A DNA stretch of 64,000 nucleotides from the NCBI GenBank assembly GCA_964398945.1, contig CAYNOT010000020.1:37883-101882 (forward strand), read 5' to 3'. Position numbers and translations under genes: made by a program. Below, in pieces: positions 1-8,767 of this stretch (positions are counted from its first letter, which is position 1; each line of letters opens with the position of its first letter). The notes beneath the pieces were generated by a model that was not told the origin of the DNA, did no database searches, and worked only from the letters and a program-made list of their open reading frames with translations. The DNA is from JBGTGG01 sp964398945. GTDB taxonomy: Bacteria; Bacteroidota; Bacteroidia; Cytophagales; Cyclobacteriaceae.

Positions 1-145
1 GGCTTGCGGATATTTCAGTTACTTTAAATTTACCCTGATCGCGCAACAATAACAATCGGATGGTCTTTATTATTCATGGGAATTAGGTTTTATTTTTATA
101 ATTTACACATGACCTTAATCATTGTTGTACCTAACTAATCGCATT

Positions 146-445
146 ATGCCTTATACCATTTGTGAACCTTGTGTGAGTACGTGTGATACCGCTTGTGTGG
201 ATGTTTGCCCCGTTGATTGTATCCATGGGCCGATCAGCACCGATGGGAGCGGATCGGAAGTGAAAGAAGCCGGATTTGACCCGGCCGGAAAGCAACTGTA
301 TATAAATCCCGATGAATGTATTGATTGCGATGCTTGCGTGCCCGCATGTCCGGTCGATGCCATTTTCGAAGAGAGCCAGGTGCCGGATGAGTGGAAGCAT
401 TATATACCCAAGAACTACGAGTTTTTTGGGATGACCCCTCCGTGA
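146..445 (+). CDS. 4Fe-4S (7Fe/8Fe type) ferredoxin
   Basis: A small 99-residue soluble ferredoxin, expected to carry electrons in the cytoplasm. Two cysteine clusters are visible: C9-x7-C17-x3-C21-P and C25 near the N-terminus, and C58-x2-C61-x2-C64-x3-C68-P in the second half. This spacing resembles the 7Fe/8Fe ferredoxins of the Azotobacter FdI type; extra cysteines at 6 and 13 leave the exact cluster content open. I chose the ATG at 146 because an upstream TTG at 122 adds only eight unconserved residues. The first 145 bases of the window hold no gene I can support. The redox partner cannot be told from the context. Confidence 0.9.
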   Translation: MPYTICEPCVSTCDTACVDVCPVDCIHGPISTDGSGSEVKEAGFDPAGKQLYINPDECIDCDACVPACPVDAIFEESQVPDEWKHYIPKNYEFFGMTPP

Positions 446-509
446 GCGAAGTTGTTGGTTTGGAACCATTTGTTTGTAAACAACGAACAACTAACAACTA
501 ATTTTGTGT

Positions 510-2009
510 ATGCTTAAGATTTTAACCGGTAAGCAAATCAAAGCACTGGATGCACACACCATTCAGCATGGATCAATTTCTTCTATTGATTTAATGGAGA
601 AAGCCTGTCGTGCTTTTGTTCGCTGGTTTAAAGATCAATTTGATTCAGGAAAAGTAGTTTATATTTTTTGTGGAACAGGAAACAATGGTGGCGATGGGTT
701 AGGGATCGCCCGGCTTTTATATGCTTGGAATTTTGATGTTCGGGTTTTTGTGGTCAAGGGAACTTCCTTCGAATCCCCAGATTTCAAACTGAATTTGGAT
801 CGGTTATCGAAGTTGATTTTGGTGAACACCATTAATAGTGAAGACGAAATCCCGGACAGCGATAAAGCGGATGTAATCATTGATGGTATTTTTGGAAGCG
901 GACTCTCACGGCCGGTGGATGGATTATATGCAGCCGTCATCGAAAAGTTAAATGCGGCATCGGCCATCCGTGTAGCAATCGATATACCTTCCGGGATGCG
1001 TGCAGATGAAACTTCTCATGGGATTGTTTTTAAAGCACATCACACGGTTACATTTCAATTGCCCAAACTTGGTTTCTTTTTTCCGGAGAATTTTCAATGG
1101 GTTGGTGAATGGCACATCGTTAAGATCGGCTTAAGCCAAAAATTCATTGCAGGGGCAAAATCAGACCATTTTTACCTTCAGCGAAAAGATATTTCTAAAA
1201 TCCTGAAATCCCGAAGTAAGCATGACCATAAAGGCACATTTGGAAAGGCGTTGCTGATTGCCGGAAGTTATGGAAAAATGGGGGCGGCAATCCTTGCTGC
1301 ACGTGCTGCTTTACGAGCGGGTGTGGGATTGTTGACGGTGCATGTCCCAAAATCAGGCGTGCAAATAATCCAAACCAACGTGCCGGAAGCCATGGCAAAC
1401 GTGGACCAACATGAACACGTGTTGAGTGGTGCAATTGATTTAGAGGACTTTGATGCCGTAGGGATTGGCCCGGGTATTGGGACTGAAAAAGAAACTGCAA
1501 CGGCATTTGGAAAAATCCTCGGGTCATCGACCAAACCAATGGTCATTGATGCAGATGGCTTAAATATGTTGGCCATGCATCCGGAATTTATCCACTTGCT
1601 GCCGAAACACTCAATCCTTACTCCGCACATGAAGGAATTCGAGCGGTTGGTAGGAAGTTGGTCGACTGGCTTTGAGCGGTTGGAGAAGCAATGCGCCTTC
1701 ACAAAAAAAACAAATACTATCCTCATCGTGAAAGGAGCGTTTTCCAATATCACTACCCCCGAAGGGGAAATCTTTTTCAATCCAACAGGAAACCCGGGCA
1801 TGGCAACAGGCGGGAGCGGGGATGTATTGACCGGGATATTAACAGGTTTGTTGGCACAAGGATACGCACCCAAAGATGCCGCTATTCTTGGCGTTTACCT
1901 TCATGGCCTGGCGGGCGACATTGGTGTTAAAGAAGTGGGGATGCGAGCTCTTATCGCTTCTGATATTATTGATTTTTTGGGTAAAGCATATATTCGATTG
2001 ACTGATTAG
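510..2009 (+). CDS. nnr: Bifunctional NAD(P)H-hydrate epimerase / ADP-dependent NAD(P)H-hydrate dehydratase
   Basis: A 499-residue metabolite-repair enzyme that restores damaged, hydrated NADH and NADPH. The N-terminal half (about 1-220) is the YjeF_N epimerase domain, with its glycine-rich GTGNNGGDG at 55-63. The C-terminal half (about 230-499) is the carbohydrate-kinase-like dehydratase, with GNPGMATGGSGDVLTG near 427-442, whose Asp is the expected catalytic residue. Domain order and length match the bacterial fusion. The start is ATG 510; a TANNTTTG-like box (TAATTTTG, 499-506) lies immediately upstream, so the transcript may have almost no leader if that box is used. The gene is followed by about 190 nt without a gene. 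Confidence 0.95.
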   Translation: MLKILTGKQIKALDAHTIQHGSISSIDLMEKACRAFVRWFKDQFDSGKVVYIFCGTGNNGGDGLGIARLLYAWNFDVRVFVVKGTSFESPDFKLNLDRLSKLILVNTINSEDEIPDSDKADVIIDGIFGSGLSRPVDGLYAAVIEKLNAASAIRVAIDIPSGMRADETSHGIVFKAHHTVTFQLPKLGFFFPENFQWVGEWHIVKIGLSQKFIAGAKSDHFYLQRKDISKILKSRSKHDHKGTFGKALLIAGSYGKMGAAILAARAALRAGVGLLTVHVPKSGVQIIQTNVPEAMANVDQHEHVLSGAIDLEDFDAVGIGPGIGTEKETATAFGKILGSSTKPMVIDADGLNMLAMHPEFIHLLPKHSILTPHMKEFERLVGSWSTGFERLEKQCAFTKKTNTILIVKGAFSNITTPEGEIFFNPTGNPGMATGGSGDVLTGILTGLLAQGYAPKDAAILGVYLHGLAGDIGVKEVGMRALIASDIIDFLGKAYIRLTD

Positions 2010-2199
2010 CTAATTACTGATTTCTAATTGACTGAGCATTAATAATCAGATTTATTAGAAATTAGTTAATCACCTTTAAACCTTTTGGTAGTTTATTGCA
2101 TCTAAGGGGTAGATTTTTTGCAAAAAGTCAAAACCTGAGGAAAATTTAAGGAACTTTGGTTTGATATTTGCGTTTAGAAACACAATTAACACTTGTAAA

Positions 2200-2553
2200 A
2201 TGCGTTTTATAAAGTTTTCTGTACTCGCTCTTTTCATCGCCACTGCTGGTTTCGGCCAGTCAAGCGTGGAGTATACAGCTAACGTTGAACTCGCCAGCAT
2301 CTCCCAAAGCATAAAACTTTACCCTAATCCCACCACCGAATTCCTCAATGTGAAGTTTGATTACGTGAAGGCCGACAATATTACCATCGTGGTTCATAAT
2401 GTGATTGGCAATGAAATGAAAATTGAAGTTGAGGTGATCGATGAACACGAAATACAAGTAAAAGTTAAAGACCTGGCAGCCGGTTATTATCTATTGGCGA
2501 TTCGGGATGATGAGACCAAATTCAGGGGGACGTATAAGTTTCTGAAGCGGTAG
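2200..2553 (+). CDS. Secreted protein made almost only of a T9SS type A sorting domain
   Basis: A 117-residue protein with a signal peptide (residues 1-20, ending FGQ), a linker of about 20 residues, and then a Por_Secre_tail-like C-terminal domain. That domain begins with the typical KLYPNPTTEFLNV (near residue 40) and ends with GYYLLAIRDDE...GTYKFLKR. These domains direct cargo through the type IX secretion system of Bacteroidota and are normally removed or modified at the cell surface. No cargo domain is present, which is odd. The start is ATG 2200; the longer reading from 2161 would put 13 residues before the signal peptide. It stands alone between nnr and a toxin-antitoxin remnant. Confidence 0.85.
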   Translation: MRFIKFSVLALFIATAGFGQSSVEYTANVELASISQSIKLYPNPTTEFLNVKFDYVKADNITIVVHNVIGNEMKIEVEVIDEHEIQVKVKDLAAGYYLLAIRDDETKFRGTYKFLKR

Positions 2554-2592
2554 GTTTTATTTATTTCTTTTCGCAATCCTGATGTTTCAGAT

Positions 2593-2892
2593 TTACAATT
2601 TACTGCTATCCTTAAAATTTACCCACAACTTTAGGATGTTTACAGTCTTTTCATCATAGGTGTAAAAAATGGTTGTTTGAGGAGAGTGTTGAAATTCTTT
2701 TGTTCCTGGTTTTCTTAATGAATTTTTATAACGATGAGGAGCATCACTAATAATCTTGATGGACTCATCAAGTCTACTAAAAAAGAGAGTGATTTCTTTA
2801 GTATTCCAATTTCTTTATTTCTTTCCCAAATAATCAATTATATCGTCCAGTCCTTCATTTGCTTCATCAGTCCAAAAAACCTTTAAAGCCAT
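2593..2892 (-). pseudogene. RelE/ParE-family toxin with an in-frame stop at codon 26
   Basis: Reading the minus strand from ATG 2892 gives MALKVFWTDEANEGLDDIID, YLGKK, then TAA (2815-2817). The same frame stays open for 73 more codons to TAA 2593-2595. The continuation contains RNWN, FFSRLDESIKIISDAPHRYK and a C-terminal IFYTYDEKTVNILKLW. Together these match the 95-100 residue ParE/RelE toxins of Bacteroidota. The single stop replaces what is probably a tyrosine or acidic codon, and no in-frame ATG follows for a restart. The start overlaps the end of the antitoxin gene (2883-3080) by 10 nt, the usual antitoxin-first order. It is therefore an inactivated toxin, unless the base is a sequencing error. 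Confidence 0.85.
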
Positions 2893-3080
2893 TTTTTATA
2901 CTTTTTTTGAACTTCTTCATGCGGTGTAACTTCCCCATTTCTTACCTGCTCCAACGCCCGGCTCAGAGAGGAGGAGAGTTCAAATTCATCAACTAAGAAA
3001 GCTTCGATTTTCCTTATCTCAGGTTCACTAAGATGCATTACCTTTTCGATTATTTTGTACTTCCGGGCGTCAATGTCCAT
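2883..3080 (-). CDS. Antitoxin of a ParE/RelE-type toxin-antitoxin module
   Basis: A 65-residue acidic/basic helical protein (starting MDIDARKYKIIEKVMHLSE, ending HEEVQKKYKKWL). It resembles the short antitoxins found directly before ParE/RelE toxins in Bacteroidota: an N-terminal helical part, then the C-terminal 'ALEQVRNGEVTPHEEVQKKY' segment expected to wrap the toxin. Its stop overlaps the start of the toxin reading frame by 10 nt, so the pair would be translationally coupled. The toxin carries a nonsense codon, so this antitoxin may now be free of its partner or neutralise a homologous toxin elsewhere; the latter is inference. Confidence 0.75.
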   Translation of the reverse strand: MDIDARKYKIIEKVMHLSEPEIRKIEAFLVDEFELSSSLSRALEQVRNGEVTPHEEVQKKYKKWL

Positions 3081-3117
3081 GGACTTATTTTTACATACAA
3101 TGTAACAAAAAATAAAA

Positions 3118-4155
3118 TCATTTCAACTCGACAAGTTCTTTTGCCAGCATAACCAACCGCTCAATATCCTCCTCTTTGGTATCAAATGAACACATCAACC
3201 TTACTTCTGATGTTTTGTCGTCCCACACATAAAAGAATATTTCTTTTTGTAGTTCTTCAATAATGTGGGTTGGGAAAATGGCAAAGACCCCATTCGCATC
3301 AACAGACTGTGTGATTTTGATTTCCGGTATTTCGGACAATCCTTTTTTAAGTTTCTGTGCCATCGCATTGGTATGGGTGGCATTTCTCTTCCAAAGGTCG
3401 TTACTAAGAAGTGCATCAAACTGGCAACCTATAAACCGCATCTTTGAATGAAGCTGCATCCCTTGCTTGCGGATGTATTTGAAATCTTTTCCAATGTTTG
3501 GGTTGAGAATCAGGATCGCTTCCCCGAACATCATCCCATTCTTTGTTCCTCCAAACGAAAGCACATCTACACCTACATCCAGTGTAAAGGATTTAAAATC
3601 CATCCCTAAACTTACAGCTGCATTGGCAATCCGCGATCCGTCCATGTGGAAGAACAAGTCATATTTTTTTGCAACTTCCGACAAGGCTTTGAGTTCATCA
3701 ATGGAATAGACGGTAGCATACTCAGTCGGTTGGCTGATGGAAATTGCCTTTGCCTGTGGGTGGTGTTGATCCCCTTGTCTTTTAATAATGGCCTCCACCT
3801 GATGGGCATAGATTTTACCATCCGTTGTGGGGATCGTCAACAGTTTGCATCCCAGGAATTTCTCCGGGGCTGTTGATTCATCAACATTGATGTGCGCGAG
3901 GTCAGAACAGATAATGGAATTATAGGATTTTGTTAAGGCCTGAAGGCCAAGCACATTTGCCCCGGTGCCATTGTAAACAAAGAATACTTCCGTATCCTCA
4001 CTAAAAAATGTTTTGAATTTCTGAGTGGCTTTCGCACAAGACCCATCATCGCCATACGACTTTGCATGTCCCTGGTTGGCGTTGATCAGTGCCTGCAAAA
4101 TTTCCGGATGAACGCCTGAGTAATTGTCGCTGGCAAAAGTTCGATTGGATTCCAT
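3118..4155 (-). CDS. ltaE: Low-specificity L-threonine aldolase
   Basis: A 345-residue PLP enzyme of fold type I that splits L-threonine or allo-threonine to glycine and acetaldehyde. The PLP lysine is K205 in SFGGTKNGMMFGEA; the HMDGSRIANA segment (170-179) carries the Asp and Arg that hold the cofactor. The N-terminal FASDNYSGVHPEI is typical of the beta-eliminating lyase/aldolase family. Length fits the family. It is transcribed divergently from the universal stress protein gene, with about 90 nt between them, and runs toward the toxin-antitoxin remnant without obvious operon partners. Confidence 0.92.
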   Translation of the reverse strand: MESNRTFASDNYSGVHPEILQALINANQGHAKSYGDDGSCAKATQKFKTFFSEDTEVFFVYNGTGANVLGLQALTKSYNSIICSDLAHINVDESTAPEKFLGCKLLTIPTTDGKIYAHQVEAIIKRQGDQHHPQAKAISISQPTEYATVYSIDELKALSEVAKKYDLFFHMDGSRIANAAVSLGMDFKSFTLDVGVDVLSFGGTKNGMMFGEAILILNPNIGKDFKYIRKQGMQLHSKMRFIGCQFDALLSNDLWKRNATHTNAMAQKLKKGLSEIPEIKITQSVDANGVFAIFPTHIIEELQKEIFFYVWDDKTSEVRLMCSFDTKEEDIERLVMLAKELVELK

Positions 4156-4246
4156 TGATAAAAAATTATTTAAATGGTGTTAAAATTAAAGCAAACAACG
4201 TGAGAATACTCAATTCTGTCGTTACCTTTAAAAAAAGAATTGGTAT

Positions 4247-5068
4247 ATGGTAAATATTCTCGTCCCGACAGATTTCTCTGACTTATCAAAAGTATCCATC
4301 AAATACGCATTAAAAATGGCCAAGAACCTGAATGCGAATATTACTATTCTTCACGTCATTATCCGGATACAACCAACCCGCGCCAGTGTGCGCTTTAAAT
4401 TGCAATCACTCGAGCGGGAGATGGATAAATATACAAATGAGGATTTAGAAGATTTAAAGACCATTGTTTCCAAATGGAATAAGGGCGGGATACCGGTTCA
4501 ATATAAAATTGCAAAAGGCAATAATTTCCATGATACGGTCAAAACTGAAGCTAAGAAATTAAGGTCGGGATTAATTGTAATGGGTACGCGGGGCGCGAGC
4601 GGATTAAAAAAAGTTATAGTGGGAACGAATACCACAGCCGTGATCGAGCGCAGTACCATCCCCGTATTGGCCATCCCCGAACTGGCAACACATACCGGCT
4701 TTAAAAAAATCATTTATGCTACTGACCTCAAGGATGTCGATGGGGAAATAATCCGCCTTAAGCCTTATCTGGAAATTTTCAGTTCATCTGTGCATGTTGT
4801 GCACGTAGTGGATAATGATAAAAAGGTTGAGGCTGCAAAGGATAGTATTGCAAAAGCTTTTCAGAAGTTTGATTCAAAAAAGTTGAAAATAGAGGTGTTG
4901 GTAAATAAGGATATAGGTAAAGCGTTGGATGAATATTTGCTCGAACAAAATGCGGATTTAGTTTGCATGTTCACGCATCAACATAGTTTTTATGACAAGC
5001 TATTCAACAGGGGCCAGACAAAAAAGATTGCCTTCCAGAGTAAGGTTCCGTTGCTGGCGTTTAAGTAG
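4247..5068 (+). CDS. Universal stress protein, two UspA domains
   Basis: A 273-residue cytoplasmic protein with two tandem UspA folds, about 1-143 and 150-273. The first domain begins NILVPTDFSDLS and carries the ATP-binding signature G113-x2-G116-x9-G126, so it probably binds ATP. The second domain lacks that signature and is more divergent, as is common for duplicated Usp proteins of Bacteroidota. A -7-like box TACCTTTA at 4223-4230 sits shortly before ATG 4247. The gene is monocistronic and converges on asnS. The stress that induces it cannot be read from the sequence. Confidence 0.9.
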   Translation: MVNILVPTDFSDLSKVSIKYALKMAKNLNANITILHVIIRIQPTRASVRFKLQSLEREMDKYTNEDLEDLKTIVSKWNKGGIPVQYKIAKGNNFHDTVKTEAKKLRSGLIVMGTRGASGLKKVIVGTNTTAVIERSTIPVLAIPELATHTGFKKIIYATDLKDVDGEIIRLKPYLEIFSSSVHVVHVVDNDKKVEAAKDSIAKAFQKFDSKKLKIEVLVNKDIGKALDEYLLEQNADLVCMFTHQHSFYDKLFNRGQTKKIAFQSKVPLLAFK

Positions 5069-5167
5069 TTGCTCGTTATAAGTTGTTCGTTATTAGGAAT
5101 TGAGCCAACCTGTAACTTGGAACCTGTAACCTTGTACTTCAGGGTGAGCCATTACCTACCAACTAAA

Positions 5168-6601
5168 CTAGAATTCCGCGCTACCCGGAAACCTCGGAAA
5201 AGGTATCACATCGCGAATGTTGGTCATGCCGGTTACAAACTGAATCAACCGCTCGAAACCTAACCCAAAACCACTATGGGGTGCAGAGCCAAATTTCCTT
5301 AGTTCAAGATACCACCACAATTCTTTTTCAGGAAGCCCCATTTCGTTGATGCGCTTTACCAAATTATCATAACGCTCTTCGCGCTGCGAACCACCAATGA
5401 TTTCCCCAATGCCCGGGAACAAAACATCCATTGCAGCAACGGTTTTTCCATCATCGTTTTTGCGCATGTAAAATGCCTTGATGCCCATTGGGTAGTTGTA
5501 AAGGATTACGGGCGTTTTGAAATGCTTCTCTACCAGAAAACGTTCATGTTCTGACTGCAAATCAACGCCCCATTCTTCAATCGGAAACTGGAATTTTTTC
5601 TTTTTATTGGGAGCAGAGTTTTTAAGGATTTCGATTGCTTCTGTATACGTCAACCGTACAAAATCATTTTCGGTCACAAATTTTAAGCGATCCAACAACC
5701 CCAATTCGTTACGTTGTTGCTGGGGTTTTGCCTGCTCTTCCTCGGCTGCACGCTTGTCTAAAAACTCCAGGTCATCCACACAATTATCCAATGCATATTG
5801 GCAAAGGTATTTGAGAAAAGACTCTGCCAGGTTCATGTTGTCCTGGATGTCATAGAAAGCCATCTCAGGCTCTATCATCCAAAACTCAGCCAGGTGGCGG
5901 GTCGTATTGGAATTTTCAGCACGAAAAGTTGGGCCGAATGTATAGGTATCACTTAATGCCATCGCATAGGTTTCTACTTCCAACTGCCCCGAAACGGTGA
6001 GGTTGGTTTCCCGCCCAAAAAAATCTTTTTTGTAGTCGATATGGCCATCTTCAGTCCTTGGTGCCTTGTCAGGATTTATGGTTGTGACCTGGAACATGGC
6101 CCCGGCTCCTTCCGCATCCGAACCTGTAATAATCGGTGTGTGGATGTAAAAAAAACCTTTTTCATTGAAAAATTTGTGCACTGCAAAAGCCATTGCATGG
6201 CGTACCCGCATCACTGCTCCGAAGGTATTCGTCCTTGCCCGCAAGTGGGCTATGTCCCGAAGAAACTCCAGGGAATGCTTTTTGGGTTGAAGTGGATATT
6301 TTTCGGGGTCGCTATCGCCCAAAATTTCCAGTGTTTCAACTTTAATTTCCATGGCTTGTCCTTTGGCAGGGGATGCTTCAAGTTTTCCAATGATGGAGAT
6401 ACACGCTCCAGTGGTCACCCGCTTTAAAAGGGCCTCATCTGTTTGTGTAAAATCGACAACGGCCTGAATATTTTTAATGGTAGAACCATCATTCAGCGCA
6501 ATAAACTGATTATTCCGAAAGGTCCGTACCCACCCTTTTACCAATACTTGCTGACCTTTGGGCCCGGTCGCTAAAAGTTCTGCTATTTTTATTCGTTCCA
6601 T
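5168..6601 (-). CDS. asnS: Asparagine--tRNA ligase
   Basis: A 477-residue class II aminoacyl-tRNA synthetase that charges tRNA-Asn. The N-terminal OB-fold anticodon domain (about 1-110) is followed by the class II core. Motif 2 is visible as FRAENSNTTRHLAEFWMIEPE and motif 3 as the C-terminal GLGFERLIQFVTG..NIRDVIPFPR, which is typical of AsnRS rather than AspRS. I chose ATG 6601 (MERIKIAELL); an upstream alternative at 6622 adds seven residues with no similarity. It is divergent from rpoN, with 86 nt between the two start codons. Confidence 0.97.
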   Translation of the reverse strand: MERIKIAELLATGPKGQQVLVKGWVRTFRNNQFIALNDGSTIKNIQAVVDFTQTDEALLKRVTTGACISIIGKLEASPAKGQAMEIKVETLEILGDSDPEKYPLQPKKHSLEFLRDIAHLRARTNTFGAVMRVRHAMAFAVHKFFNEKGFFYIHTPIITGSDAEGAGAMFQVTTINPDKAPRTEDGHIDYKKDFFGRETNLTVSGQLEVETYAMALSDTYTFGPTFRAENSNTTRHLAEFWMIEPEMAFYDIQDNMNLAESFLKYLCQYALDNCVDDLEFLDKRAAEEEQAKPQQQRNELGLLDRLKFVTENDFVRLTYTEAIEILKNSAPNKKKKFQFPIEEWGVDLQSEHERFLVEKHFKTPVILYNYPMGIKAFYMRKNDDGKTVAAMDVLFPGIGEIIGGSQREERYDNLVKRINEMGLPEKELWWYLELRKFGSAPHSGFGLGFERLIQFVTGMTNIRDVIPFPRFPGSAEF

Positions 6602-6687
6602 ACCACGATAATTGGGTGGCAAAAAACGACAATTTCGATGGCTTTGTCAAAGTTTTGATAAATTTGCTGGAACATCAAAAACCATTC

Positions 6688-8130
6688 ATGCAAAAACTCG
6701 GGTTAAACCAGTCCTTACAACAAAAACTGTCGCCACAGCAAATTCAGTTTATCAAATTGTTGCAGGTTCCTACTGCGGAGTTGGAAGCCCGTGTGGAGGA
6801 AGAACTGGAATCCAATCCTGCACTGGAAGAAGGAGAAGATGAGCGCGATGACGATGATCAGGAGGATACTGAGTATTCCGAAACATCCGGAGGTGAGGAG
6901 GAAGTAGACATCAAGGATTATCTCCGGGATGACGATTATAAAAGCTTTAAAACTTTTGATGGAAATGATGATGAAGATCGGGAGATGCCGATCCCGATGG
7001 TATCTTCCCTGCATGAGCAATTGATGACCCAGCTTGATTTTCTAGGCCTTAGCGATGAAGACTACGTTATTGGAAAGCAATTGGTGGGCAGTATAGAAAG
7101 TGATGGTTATATCCGAAGGGATTTGGATTCGATCGTGAATGACCTGGCGTTTGCACAAGGTGTGGAAACCAGCCTTGAACAGGTAGAGGGTGTCCTGAAA
7201 AGGATCCAAAATTTTGATCCTGCAGGAATAGCCGCGCGAAACCTTCAGGAGTGCTTGTTGCTCCAACTGGAGCGAATGGACAATGGCCACGATATTGACG
7301 TGGCGGTTGCGAAAAAAATCATCACCGAATGTTATGATGAGTTCACGAAGAAGCATTATCAAAAGATACAGAAAAAGCTTGACACGGAAGATGAGGATTT
7401 TGTGAAGGATGCGATGGAGCTGATCATAAAACTCAATCCAAAGCCCGGTAGTGGAAGTGGAGGTGGCTCAGGCCGCAATCATTATATCATTCCCGATTAT
7501 ATTTTGACCAATACCAATGGAAAATTGGAGTTGGCGCTAAATAGCCGGAATGCACCGGAATTACGGATCAGCCGTTCCTATAATGAAATGTTTTCCGCTT
7601 ACGATAAAAGCGACAAGAAAGACAAGAAACTAAAAGAAGCCGTTTCCTTTGTGAAGCAAAAACTGGACGCTGCAAAATGGTTTATCGATGCAATCAAGCA
7701 ACGGCAGCATACCTTGCTGCGAACCATGCGGGCTATTGTTGATTATCAATATGAATTTTTCCAGGAAGGTGATGAAACCAAGCTTCGCCCGATGATTTTA
7801 AAAGATATCGCGAGCATTATCAACATGGATATTTCAACTGTTTCGCGGGTGGCGAGCAGCAAAGCAATCCAAACGGATTTTGGTATTTACCCATTAAAAT
7901 ATTTTTTCTCAGAAGGGATTACAACAGATTCCGGGGAAGAAGTGAGCAGCCGGGAAGTGAAGCAAATTATTAAGGATATTATTGGTGAAGAGGACAAGAA
8001 AAAACCACTTTCGGATGATAAACTTGAAAAAATATTAAATGGAAAAGGATATAATATCGCGCGGAGAACGGTAGCAAAATACCGCGAGCAACTAAATATT
8101 CCTGTAGCCCGGTTGAGAAAGGAATTGTAG
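6688..8130 (+). CDS. rpoN: RNA polymerase sigma-54 factor
   Basis: A 480-residue alternative sigma factor that needs an AAA+ activator. Region I is the glutamine-rich start MQKLGLNQSLQQKLSPQQIQ, which contacts the activator. A strongly acidic region II follows (about 47-95, EGEDERDDDDQ...). The core-binding and helix-turn-helix parts lie in the C-terminal half, ending in the RpoN box ARRTVAKYRE at 458-467, which reads the -24 element. ATG 6688 is the conserved start; a GTG at 6616 would add 24 unconserved residues. The last base of the stop codon is the first base of the GTG start of the next gene. A sigma-54 activator/kinase pair lies 12 kb downstream. Confidence 0.97.
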   Translation: MQKLGLNQSLQQKLSPQQIQFIKLLQVPTAELEARVEEELESNPALEEGEDERDDDDQEDTEYSETSGGEEEVDIKDYLRDDDYKSFKTFDGNDDEDREMPIPMVSSLHEQLMTQLDFLGLSDEDYVIGKQLVGSIESDGYIRRDLDSIVNDLAFAQGVETSLEQVEGVLKRIQNFDPAGIAARNLQECLLLQLERMDNGHDIDVAVAKKIITECYDEFTKKHYQKIQKKLDTEDEDFVKDAMELIIKLNPKPGSGSGGGSGRNHYIIPDYILTNTNGKLELALNSRNAPELRISRSYNEMFSAYDKSDKKDKKLKEAVSFVKQKLDAAKWFIDAIKQRQHTLLRTMRAIVDYQYEFFQEGDETKLRPMILKDIASIINMDISTVSRVASSKAIQTDFGIYPLKYFFSEGITTDSGEEVSSREVKQIIKDIIGEEDKKKPLSDDKLEKILNGKGYNIARRTVAKYREQLNIPVARLRKEL

Positions 8131-8753
8131 TGGATATAGCAGCACGAATCATTTCTGTACTTTTTCATCCACTCTTGATGGCCACCTATCTGGTGCTTAT
8201 CCTTTTTGGTTTTTTTCCGATCGCTGTTTTTCCACTGAGTACAAACTCCTTTCGCGGATTTGCATTGTTAATCTTTATCAGCACGTTTGTTTTTCCTGTA
8301 CTGAATATTCTTTTTTTCAAACTTTTCGGTTCTATTCAATCACTGAGTATGCCAACCCGTGAAGAACGTGTGATTCCGTTTGTGTTCATTGCCATCCTTT
8401 ACGGGGTTATTACCTATTTATTCTATTCAAAATTCCGCGTTGGTTTCGCTGACAGTATTTTCAAATTACTCGTTATTATCAACCTGCTTGTAATTGCTTC
8501 TGCACTGATTACTTTTTTTTATAAAGTAAGTGTTCATAGTTTGGGTATCTGGGGGCTTGTGGGAATTTTGATCCCGTTCAACCGCATGACCGAGAATGCG
8601 GAATTATTATACCCAACCCTGGTACTTATTGTGATTGCCGGCCTGGTCATGTCCGCCAGGCTCCAGTTGCAGGCCCATCGGCCGCGTGAAATTTTAGTGG
8701 GTGCAGTGGCTGGCTTTAGTACCAGTTTTATTGCTACTGTTTATTTGTATTAA
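8130..8753 (+). CDS. Polytopic membrane protein, PAP2-like
   Basis: A 207-residue inner-membrane protein starting at a GTG that overlaps the rpoN stop by 1 nt, so the two are likely co-translated. About six hydrophobic segments are visible. Scattered residues (R in PTREERVIPF, H in KVSVHSLGIWG, and ARLQLQAHRPREILVGAVAG near 181-200) recall the three signature motifs of type 2 phosphatidic acid phosphatases. The motifs are degenerate, so I would not assign a lipid-phosphatase activity. The same kind of gene often sits near rpoN in Cytophagales, by recollection. It is followed after 14 nt by an enoyl-CoA hydratase family gene. Confidence 0.7.
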   Translation: MDIAARIISVLFHPLLMATYLVLILFGFFPIAVFPLSTNSFRGFALLIFISTFVFPVLNILFFKLFGSIQSLSMPTREERVIPFVFIAILYGVITYLFYSKFRVGFADSIFKLLVIINLLVIASALITFFYKVSVHSLGIWGLVGILIPFNRMTENAELLYPTLVLIVIAGLVMSARLQLQAHRPREILVGAVAGFSTSFIATVYLY

Positions 8754-8767
8754 AAACCTTTCAGATT

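Noticed and set aside
1..145. A minus-strand start (MNNKDHPIVIVARSG) that might be the edge of a gene running off the left end
   Set aside because: It meets a stop after 15 codons still inside the window, so no partial gene can be supported.
5069..5263. A 64-codon frame after the universal stress protein gene
   Set aside because: It runs through spacer into the 3' end of asnS on the other strand and has no family features.
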